NCBI GenBank assembly: GCA_018881555.1
Contig: JACAXG010000064.1
Coordinates: 3,379,769-3,443,768, forward strand
Source: Amblyornis subalaris
Taxonomy: Eukaryota; Chordata; Aves; Passeriformes; Ptilonorhynchidae
Direction: 5' to 3'
DNA: 64,000 nucleotides
A program made the translations under genes and the position numbers. Below the pieces are notes generated by a model, which was not told the DNA's origin, did not search any database, and was given only the letters and a program-made list of their open reading frames with translations. Positions 55,101-64,000 of the stretch are shown piece after piece; the stretch's first letter is position 1; each line of letters starts with the position of its first letter.

Positions 55101-57189
55101 GATAGGGGCTGGTTGGGTGACCACAGCAAGGTCATAGGAGTATTTTCTCCCTTTGCTGGGAAAATTCTGACCTAAATCCTGAGGCTCTTGTAGCCAGCGG
55201 TGCTGAAGGACTTTGGGGCCATTTTCAGAAGTCTGATAGGACATCAGGGAATGTATTAGGAAGGCTGGNAGACCCCTCCTGATGGAGCTTTTTTGTTTGT
55301 GCCTATCCCTTGGGTTATTTTTTTTTTCCCATGCTCAACTGGATTTAGGCTCTGAACTGTGTTTATCTCATGTCTGGCAATTACTTGGCACAATCAACAC
55401 CTGGGATGACCAATTCCAGTGGCTCTAAACCTGGAATTACATCCTTTACCTATATCACCCACTGCAGAACCAATGAAGGAAAGGCAATTTCAATAAAACC
55501 TGTCAACCAAAGAGGCCCAGAAAACCTCTGAGGCAGCAGCCAGTTGCAATGCTCAGCACTGGTTACTTAAAATAGGAAGTCTAATCACTGTGATTGTAGG
55601 TCTGATGGTTTCCACCACCTCCTCTGGAGCTTCCCAGATTTACTTGTCTCATGTCAAGATGTGTGATTGGACTGATCTAAATATAGATGAATAGTTCATG
55701 TTCCATTATCTACCAGACAGTTACTGAATGATTTCCTTTTTTTTTCTTTTTTTTGGTGTTTCCAGGTCTGAAACTCCTTTAGTTGACATGAGTCCTGCTA
55801 CCTCTGCATAGCCAAGAATCACAAACTTCAAACTCAGTGCAGGTTAGCTCTCCCAAGGTCACTGAGATCACTTTAGGCCAGGAGTGAAATTCAGAATGTC
55901 CTACAAACTCAGCGGACAATTATCCACTGGCTCAATAATTTGCTGTGTTTTAACCTTTAAATACAAGCTTCCAATTTGCAGAAGAAAATATCAAACAAAG
56001 CCAAACACGATCAAACTTTGTCAGTGCAACGAAAGTGCTGACTCGCAATTTTTTTCAGCGAAAACTCAGTTTAATCATTTTGTTTTGCAGGAACGGGGCA
56101 TAATTAGAGAACCAGTGAGCATGTAACTCTGAATTTATTATGCAAGCAGCTATGAAAATTACTGTCTTCAGCACAAAATGATTGAATGTCATTAGGAGGA
56201 GTGAATCCAAGGGTGAGCCCCCAGTGGGATGCCCTCGCGTGGGAAAGCGTAATTGGATAAAGTAGCATGGGGCCGTGACAACCCAATTTGCCTCTCCCTG
56301 ATGCTTGCACGGACTTCCTCCCCAAGATCTTCATCAGCTGTGGAACTGGGAAGTCAAATGAGGCAGATCAATCATTGGGATGAGCTCTGCCATATGTAGG
56401 AAATATATTTCGGTGCAAAACAAAGCGAAAAGCAGTTAAAGCCGCATATTGATGGTGATAAGCCCTTCTGCAGCAACCAGCTCATTTTGGCTGTTTGGGC
56501 GTTGCTGAATGGGCTGAGTGCGGGTGAAGATAATGGAATCTGTACACTTGGGAATTATGGATTCCTTTCCTGAGTCACCTTCCAGCATCTGCTCCACCAC
56601 TGGAGGAATCTGTACCCATAGAGATGGCAGAGGTCCCTGAGCAGGCCTGGTCCCCAGAGCCAGGGGAGCAGAGACCCCACGAGCTCAGCTGCGGGAACTG
56701 GTTTTGAACGTGCTCATAGCCCAATCCACTGGGATTTACCGCGATTGAGTCCGAGCTGCAGTGCACATGGAAACAATACAGTCTGATAGCTACCACAGCC
56801 AGCTGACAGGTGGGAATGTGCTGAAAGGACCACAGATTTGAGCCTTATGTTTCTGAAAATAAGCACTTTTTAAATTATGTTGAAGGGCATAGCCACTGCT
56901 GTCCATAGATGAGCATTGACTTGTTTTTCTCCTCACAAGTCTGGAATTTACAGACACCTGAAGGATTAAGTTTGAAAAGTTATTAGGATAAATAAATGAT
57001 AATTTCTTTGAAAGAAGCTGTCCCATGTCGTAATGAATCCCCTGTATTGGGGAAGTCATTGGCTTGGTTATTCCTATCAGAAAAAGATGGTTCCTCACAG
57101 CCTGGCAGCTGCATTGCAGTTGTTTGAGGTTTTGCATTACTGATTTCCACCTTTATCCAGGGATTTACCCTTAACTGTACATGGCCTTG
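52149..57189. other. Repeat-poor interval, 5 kb
   Basis: This is the longest stretch without a recognised CR1 or LTR. It is AT-rich, with A/G and T homopolymers (53551-53574, 53700-53711, 55737-55755). Open frames up to about 115 codons occur on both strands (53850-54194, 56790-57137) without recognisable domains. If the window contains conserved regulatory sequence, this is a sensible place to look, but I cannot show any. Confidence 0.45.
53551..53574. repeat. Poly-A followed by poly-G tract
   Basis: A run of about 15 A passes directly into seven G and then GAGAGG. No retroposed gene is visible next to it. Confidence 0.85.
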
Positions 57190-57440
57190 TGAATGATAGG
57201 ACAAGAGATAATGGCTTCAATCCAAAAGAGTTCAGGTTTAGACTGGATATTAGGAAGAAATTCTTCCCTGTGAGGGTGGTGAGGCCCTGGCACAGGTTGC
57301 TGAGAGAAGCTGTGGCTGCCCCATCCCTGGAAGTGTTCAAGGCTAGATTGGATGGGCTTTGAGCAATCTGGGATAGTGGAAGGTGTCCCTGCCCATGGCA
57401 GGGGGTAGAACAAGATGATCTTGATGGTCCCTCCATCTAT
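57190..57440 (+). mobile_element. CR1 LINE 3' end, type A
   Basis: 'gaatgataggacaagagata', 'gtttagactggatattagga', 'gtgagggtggtgaggccctg', 'cccatccctggaagtgttca' and 'gtgtccctgcccatggcagg'. The tail repeats are lost after 'gatggtccctccatctat'. Confidence 0.95.
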
Positions 57441-58416
57441 GAATACGTTTCTCAGGGCTTATCTCTGCTCTTAGGCAAACATTTCAATGTTGGTATTGGT
57501 TTGCACTCTCACATGTGAGTGTGCATCGATGCTTGTGAGCCAAAGTATGCGAGTTCTTACCCTGCAGAGTCTAATTTACTGCTGAAAATAATAAGGTGCT
57601 TTTCACCAGCACATAAATTCACCACCTGCTTGTTGCCTCTCCTGCAGATGAGGACACATTCACTTGTTAGTTTGAGCTACTGCTCCAAACTGTCAAATTT
57701 CTCCCTGGCCAAGCAGAAGGCAAACAAAGCGCCTCNCGAAAGTGCTGCTTTTTCTGAACCCGGGTAGAGTGTTTGGGCTGATTTAGGGCATTGATTATGC
57801 AGGGCTGGGGGCACCTTGCACCTTCACTTTATATCACTGCTGTCTTATCTTCTCTGNGCTACCTGTTCCTGCTTCCTTCTCCTGAAAGCCTTTGCCTGCC
57901 TGGGAAATATCAGGAGGAAAAAGCNTTCTTGAAAGGGGATGGGGGAAGAGCAAAGATAGGCTCTCCCCAGACAACAAGTTTTGGTGTTATTTCATACTCC
58001 TCTTTAAGCCATATACTTAAAAGTGCAAGGTCAGTGTTTCCCCAGCCCTNTAATAATCTGGAATCAGATCAGTTTTCTAAAGACTTTTTTATTTTAGATA
58101 TGAGAAAGTTGCCCGAGACCCTGCCTGTAAAGAACAGAGTTATTACCTTTGTGGAGAGCGCAGCTGGAGCATAATTGATGTTCAGCAATATGATAAAACT
58201 GGTACAGTATTAAGCTCTTTGGGGAAGGGTTTGTCCTTTAGCAGGATGTTGATATAGTGTCTGGATGCTGCTGCAGTCTGAATGCAATGAATTAATATAA
58301 TAGCAATGCGAGGCAATAGGCTTTTCTCATGAAGAGTATACTGAAAGAAAGAATATTTCTAGATTCCAGTTTGCTCCTGGAATTACTAATTGTGGTTAAT
58401 CTGTCATAGAATATTG
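57441..58416. other. Unique DNA
   Basis: No recognised repeat. 'ttttttattttag' at about 58084-58096 resembles a splice acceptor and the following bases stay open for about 25 codons in one frame. This is too little to call an exon. Confidence 0.4.
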
Positions 58417-58512
58417 TCTAGTGCCCGTGGCAGGGGGTTGGAACTGGATGAGTTTTAAGGTCCCTNCCAACACAAACCATTCTATAATTCTATGATTTCA
58501 TGATTCTATGAA
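58417..58512 (+). mobile_element. CR1 3' tail, type A, long tail
   Basis: 'ctagtgcccgtggcaggggg', 'ttggaactggatgagtttta' and 'aggtccctnccaacacaaac' are followed by four tail units ending 'ttcatgattctatga'. It is a very short, strongly 5'-truncated copy of fairly intact sequence. Confidence 0.93.
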
Positions 58513-58920
58513 ACAGGCACCTTCAGTACCAAGGTGCAGATTTATAAAGGTGTGAAATGAGCCTGATATCAAACAAAAAAAAAAAAAAAAAGAAAAAGAA
58601 AAAAAACGGTGTCAAATGAGCTGTCCAGGAAGGTATCACTTCCATAGAGGGAAAATTGGTTGCAGTGGTGTGATAGCAAAACTAAACACTGTGGAATGGC
58701 TTTTGGAGGGGAAAACCATTTCTCAATAATCAACAAGAATCCATTGCAAAGGGTTGTGAGATGAAGTCCTGGCGGATTTACTTGAATTACAAAAAAAAAA
58801 AAAAAATCCTTGAGGTGGTGTCATGCACGAGACTGTTAAGAATCTGTTTGGCCATGGGAGAACTGTTGCAGTCCTGCCATGAGCTCAACGATATTTAAGA
58901 GATGACATCTGCCAGGGAGC
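58513..58920. other. A-rich spacer between two CR1 copies
   Basis: It contains the A-rich tracts at 58574-58606 and 58792-58806. Nothing else is recognised. Confidence 0.5.
58574..58606. repeat. Long A-rich tract
   Basis: Almost pure A over 33 bases with two G interruptions. A second A-run follows at 58792-58806. Confidence 0.92.
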
Positions 58921-59306
58921 CAGGCTGAGAGCTGGGGGTGTCCAGCCTGGAAAAGGGCAAGCTCCAAAGAGACCTGNGAGCCCCTTCCAGTGCCTAAAGG
59001 GACCCCAAGAGAGCTGGAGAGGGACTTTAGACAAGGGATGGAGTCACAGGACAAGAAGGAATGGCTTTAATCTGGAAGACAGCAGGGTTAGATGGGATAT
59101 TAGGACGAAATTCTTCTCTGTAANGGTGGTGAGGCCCTGGCACAGATTGGCCGGAGAAGCTGTGGCTGCCCCATCCTTGGAAATATCCAAGGCCGGGTTG
59201 GATGTGGCTTGGAGCACCCTGNTCTAGTGGAAGGTGTCCCTGTCCATGGCAGGGGGTCAGGACCAGGTGGTCTTGGCCCCTTCCAATCCAAACCCTGTGA
59301 TTCTGG
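58921..59306 (+). mobile_element. CR1 LINE, type A
   Basis: 'caggctgagagctgggggtg', 'tccagcctggaaaagggcaa', 'gccccttccagtgcctaaag', 'ggtggtgaggccctggcaca' and 'gtccctgtccatggcagggg', with the short tail 'ccctgtgattctggctg'. Confidence 0.95.
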
Positions 59307-60389
59307 CTGTGGATGTGCCCAGTTGTGAGTGCTGTGTTAACGGGGGGTGGGTTTCAAGAAGGTGGATGCAGAAGTAGGCACCAGCAAGGTGACAAAATCT
59401 GCACCCAATGCCCACTTGTTCAATTTGGGCACGATGAGAAAACTGCAAGGAACAGCAGAGGTTTGAACGCTTTGCTGGATAAATGCCTGTTCAGGAAAAA
59501 AGAGGCTTTTCCTCACATATTTTTGGTAAACGAACAAGCAAATGAGCTTTCACACTTAAAGCTACTGAATAGTTCTGCACTCTGATTTATGAAAGATGAT
59601 CGTGGCTGGCAAATATCAACAGATAAAAGTTTGGAAGATCTCATATGGGATTGTCTGGAGCAATAATTCTCATTAAAGCTGCAGTTAATTTGAAAATTTA
59701 GCAGCAACAAATGACATTTTAAAAACTATTTTCTGTCACAGGCACTTTCACAGGATGGAGGTAATTTAGAAAACAAATTTTATTGGATATTTTTAGTGGG
59801 AAACTCTTTATAGGAAAAAAAAGTTAGATCCTTTTTAGCAGATAATTATGATATCAGGATATTCAACTGTTGGTATTCAAGGAAACACATAGACTGAAAG
59901 AGATATATCTCCTAGGGAACCCACTAAAAATACCTTTAGGGTTATTAATGTTATAGATAAAGAAAATTAAAAGAGCAGTGACAGAATGAGAGCAGGTGGT
60001 GAAAAAAGAGACCCATTCCCTGGTGTCTTCTGTAAAAGATTTAGGAAATGACCAATTTCTGTGGTAGATCAGGCTGTGTGGGTCTGTCAGGCCCTCAAAA
60101 ATTCTTCTCCCTTTGATTACCAGATTTAATCTCTGCACTGCCTGGGCTCCCACCCCCAGCCAGAGCACTGATTGTGCAAAGCAGCCAGAATGGGTGTAAT
60201 GACATCTTTCACTGCTTTTTTAAGCTCCACAGAAACCCCCATTCCCATCCTCTTCCCTCTCACTTCATTTTCCAACCCCCAGAAAAGAAGCTCTGGCAAC
60301 TGCAGGGTCATCTCAGGTCCATTATTTCACACTGATAGAAGGCCAAGCATCACATGGCCAAGACACCTTGAGGGCAATTTTCTGACATT
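59307..60389. other. Unique DNA
   Basis: No recognised repeat or gene. Confidence 0.45.
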
Positions 60390-60792
60390 TATAGAATCCT
60401 AGGCTGGTTTGGGTTGGAAGGGACCTTCAAGATCATCCAGGGATCCCATGGGCAGGGACACCTTCCACTATCCNAGATTGCTCAAAGCCCCATCCGAGAT
60501 GGCCTGGAGTAATTCCATGGAGTCCACAACCTCTCTGACCAAGTTGTGCCAGTACTTCCACTCTTATAATGAATAATTTCTTCCTGATATCTAGTGTAAA
60601 TCTCCCCTCCTTCAGTTCAAAGCTATTCCCCCTTGTCCTTGTGGAAAATCCCTCTCCATCCTTCTTGTAAGCTCCCTTTAGGTGCTGGAAAGTACCATAA
60701 GGCCTCTCTCTTCTCCCTGCTCTCCCATAATCAGCTTTTGCTAACGCTCCACATATTTTGAAGAGTGATGCCCAGAACCGTGGCTGGTTTAG
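60390..60792 (-). mobile_element. CR1 LINE, type A
   Basis: 'tatagaatcctaggctggtt', 'agggaccttcaagatcatcc', 'gcagggacaccttccactat', 'aatgaataatttcttcctga', 'ctcccctccttcagttcaaa' and 'gctccctttaggtgctggaa'. The sense strand still reads NSFELKEGRFTLDIRKK, a decayed ORF2 C-terminus. Confidence 0.93.
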
Positions 60793-63700
60793 ACCTTTCC
60801 AGGGCTCAAAAAACTGGATAGGAATCCTTGGGCGAAGCTGAGCGTGCGTCTTGTAAGCTTTGCTCCTGCGTGGATCTCTTGGCAGGTTCCTGNAGGTTCC
60901 CCATGGATGCACACATCCATGGTGACAGCGTGACAACCATGGTCCCTCTGCGGGCACCCGCTTTTCCACATCCATCTTCACCACGCTTCCTTATCTTCCN
61001 TGGGAAAATGTCACGTGAAACACTATCCAGAGCCTGTCTACTGCCAGCAAGTAACCTCTGCTGCTTGTCTCCTGCTCCCAGGACCCATCTCCTGGGAAAA
61101 CAGCAGCAGTTGTCTGACATAATTGGTTCTGATAAACGGAAGGTCTGGAGCTCGTGCGGGAACCAGGATAATAACACGAGTCTGGGAACTGGGCGGGAAT
61201 GGGAGGAAAGAGATGGGGAATTCAAGTAACAGACACAGGCTGAAATAGTGGAAATTCCTGGCCAGCTGGAAGGTCACTACGTGTTGTCTTACAGAGACCA
61301 CCACCAGATCTCATGGGACAACCATTTGTGCCAGTATTTTGCTCTAGGTGGGTTTTGGGGAGTTATTTTTCTTGTGCTTGACAGAAAACCTGACCTGAGG
61401 AAAGCTTGAGCNGAAATCAAGATAAAGCAGGATGGTTTCCTGTGGGAAGGAGANCCTAAAATGATTTCTCTGATCAATCAGCCTTAACAGTTCTTCTTCC
61501 TCCCTCCTCAGCTGTTGCTGGGGACCACAGCAGTTCTTCCATAGGGCCATTATTTTCACAAGAGATGCCCCCAAATTATTTTCCTTCTGGCCATGCCCCA
61601 CTTTTATTTAGAGACAAGAGTCCTGAGTCAGATAATGCCTCACTTTGCCAACTACTTCATCACTCTGCAAACACAGACACCCCCCAGCCATCAATCCTAC
61701 AGCTTCCCCCGCCTCCACCAACCCATCCTCTTGCCAAGAGCAAGAAGAGCTTCCCTGTTCCCGAAATCCTGCCACTCTAATTTAGCAGGTTTCTCACCAA
61801 GTCTAGACGTTTCCTGAATTGCATGTAAAAAGCTTCAGCTGCACTTCAGCTCCATTAATCCTGCGGCTCCAGGCCCACCAAGGCTGACGCTTCTCCAGCG
61901 GCTCTGGGTGAGTTACAGTTGGGATGACAACCGTCCAGCTCCTTGGCAGTGGCTCNGTGCCCTCCGTTCCTGCATTTTTCTGGATGGAGGGAAAGAAATA
62001 AGTCCCTTTGAGGCTTCTGTCTGTCCCATTACAGCAGGAATTAGCTGGGCTGGGAGAGTTCAGTGCAAATTGGATGGTTTGTACCACGGTTAGCTGAGAG
62101 CATCCCCCTGCCAGCCAGTAAAAACCCTCNCTCTCAGACTCTCGGGGTGTCTCTGTTGGCCGTGTCATAGATGGGGGAGATGAAAGAAGGCTAATGGAGC
62201 AGTTAGAAAGTCTTTTGGTGCCTCGTTTACTTTCTACAGAGCCTTCCTCGGCATTAAGTTCAGTCTTGCTTCCAGACTCCCAAATAGAGCTATTTGCAAT
62301 ATTTTCTTTTAAAGTTTTCTTTTAGATAAAAACGACTTTTTTCCTCAAACAAACACAAACCGCCACTGTTTGTAATTTTCACATTTTCCTGGTTTTAGTG
62401 ATATCTGGAGAAACCTTTTGAAAAACCCATCAGCATTCAATATGCATTTTTCCCATCCTTTCCTTCTTTCTGAAGTCNTCTTTGCCTGCCCAGAAAGATA
62501 AAAAAAATAAAAATAAAGTGAAACAAGAGAGAAGAAGGGACATCAATAAATTCTTATTCATATTCACCATTCTAAAAGCGAGGACTGAACTAAGTCTTTT
62601 TGCCCCAGCAATTGGGAGTTCATGATCAGTCATGGGGGAACAATCTCCAGGGCTGGGCTGCTCATGTTCATAGAACATTTCACTGAATCATTTTATTATT
62701 ACTTATCCATTATTAATTTATTTTTACTAATGCTACTGTTGTTGCTGTACCTATTGTGTAGATCAGGTGGAGAAATCCCTGTTCTGTGTCCCTCTAGAAA
62801 CTCCTCTTTTCCCCACTGATGATTCATCGTTATTGATTATCTATTTCATCTCTTTGCCATGTGTTTTACCAACATCTCCATCTGCTAATTTTGTCATCAC
62901 TGCTACATCAAGTGCTTTGGGAAGGTTTGTTCCTCTGGAGAAGAATGCACAAGGCAGCTGTGCAGCCCCAGATCAGTTTAATTCCGGTTCATCAGCTGTG
63001 TGACATCCACACTCCCACGCTTCCTGCATTTTCTCCCACGTTTAAAGCCTTCTCAAAAGCTGACCCCAAATGCAACGCAGCCATTTGCCCCTGTCTGTCA
63101 GAATTTCAGGGTGTAAATCACTCTGACTAAACACTCAATGTGTTTCCATCAGCAGAGATGCATTTCAATGCTCTTGGTTTCTGAACAACTGCAAAGGCTT
63201 TGACACCCAAAGGTGATATTAATTTTCCACTGTTATTGTTATTCCAATGGGATAAAAAGAAACTGTCACTGTACACTTTTTCTTAGACATCATAAGCCAT
63301 CTCCATCTATCATTGGGTCACATATCACTGCTATTTTTCCCTTTCTTTCCCAAAGTGCATGGCCTTTTAATTGATGCCTTCGTTTTTTTTTTTCCTGCAT
63401 GGCTGCTCAACACTTCAGATATCATTATTCAGCTCAGTTGTTATCACTTTCCTTTTTCATCACAAGTTATTACACTGCTTTTGAGTTTCTAATCAGCATT
63501 TTTCAGGCCTCTCACAATGAGAGGTTTATTGTGTTTTACTGAACATCTTGTGCAATAGCACTGACTTTTACAATGCTGTGTCATTGGGAGTGAAAAAAAA
63601 TCAGCTGTTACCTAACTTGTCCTGAAGTTATGATTGCTCCTGACTCCCTTCCTGCAGTCTCTCCTGGATTGCTGCCTCTGCCTCCTCCAAAGGGAGGTTC

Positions 63701-63834
63701 TGGTGATGTTCTGCAAAGATACTCAANCCGGGCTCTTCACCACAGCCCTTTTCCACATGAGCTCAACACCTCACCTGTAACACTTGGGCAGGGCACCGGG
63801 NACAGATTTTTCTCACACATTTCTTGCACATCAT
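60793..63834. other. Unique DNA, 3 kb
   Basis: No recognised repeat. It holds a C-rich plus-strand stretch at about 61660-61740 and AT-rich DNA from 62200. Overlapping open frames at 60806-61304 on both strands are without domains. Confidence 0.45.
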
Positions 63835-64000
63835 CAACACAAGAAAGATGTGGACCTGTTGGAATGAGTCCAGAGGAGGCCACTAAGTTGATCACAGGGC
63901 TGGAGCACCTTTGCTGTGGAGACAGGCTGGGGGAGCTGGGGCTGTTCAGCCTGGAGAAGAGAAGGCTCCAGGGAGACCTTAGAGCCCCTTCCAGTACCTG
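63835..64000 (+). mobile_element. CR1 LINE, type A, cut by the window end
   Basis: 'acacaagaaagatgtggacc', 'gagtccagaggaggccacta', 'gctgttcagcctggagaaga' and 'accttagagccccttccagt'. It starts at the same CR1 block as the right segment at 6179 and continues beyond 64000. Confidence 0.95.

Overview
The window looks like nuclear DNA from a bird, most likely a passerine or another neoavian. It is crowded with CR1 LINE copies carrying the usual avian 8-bp 3' tail (variants of ATTCTATG) and holds several avian-type endogenous retrovirus LTRs. I found no convincing complete protein-coding gene, tRNA, rRNA, CRISPR array, or bacterial or phage feature. It reads as an intergenic or deep intronic stretch. 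Its one possible host exon is a weak candidate at 318-523.

About 45 CR1 copies of clearly different ages cover roughly a fifth of the window (my own tally of the intervals). Nearly all are 5'-truncated. Four types recur. Type A ends in a 'ggaaggtgtccctgcccatg' block. Type B has a 'gcctcaag...tgccaggg' block. Type C has 'cacctgaacatgaggaagaa'. Type D is seen mostly as a short tail with 'acccacaaggatcat'. Older relics, recognisable mainly from reverse-transcriptase-like stretches, lie at 745-1005 (-), 8940-9860 (+), 16470-16720 (+) and 51865-52148 (+). The longer type B copies still show the C-terminal coding signature of the CR1 ORF2 polyprotein, broken by stops and indels.

The retroviral parts are as follows. 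A solo LTR (3804-4370, minus) splits a CR1 tail and is flanked by a 5-bp target duplication. The 3' LTR end of a different ERV (5846-6178, minus) sits inside a longer CR1. A possible third LTR end (6652 onward, minus) abuts the tail of that same CR1. A small non-coding ERVL-like element (34649-36739, plus) has a 5' LTR, a primer-binding-like site, a tandem-repeat interior and a 3' LTR. Its two LTRs carry different internal deletions, and the 3' LTR has a tandem duplication that includes its polyadenylation signal. No gag, pol or env frame remains in any of them.

Layout: 0-12 kb is an old and young CR1 mosaic with nested LTRs; 12-17 kb is mostly unique; 17-30 kb is CR1-dense, mainly plus strand; 30-34.6 kb is mostly unique; 34.6-36.7 kb is the ERVL-like element; 37-51.5 kb has CR1 copies in both orientations, including inverted pairs, plus one CpG-dense patch at 40636-40865; 52-57 kb is nearly repeat-free; 57-64 kb has CR1 again, the last copy running off the window. 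Isolated N bases occur only from 17524 onward, which points to a change in assembly or read source there. I did not find a new biological system. The most informative signals are the nested ERV insertions, the rearranged LTR element, the CpG patch and a double hairpin at 48734-48796.
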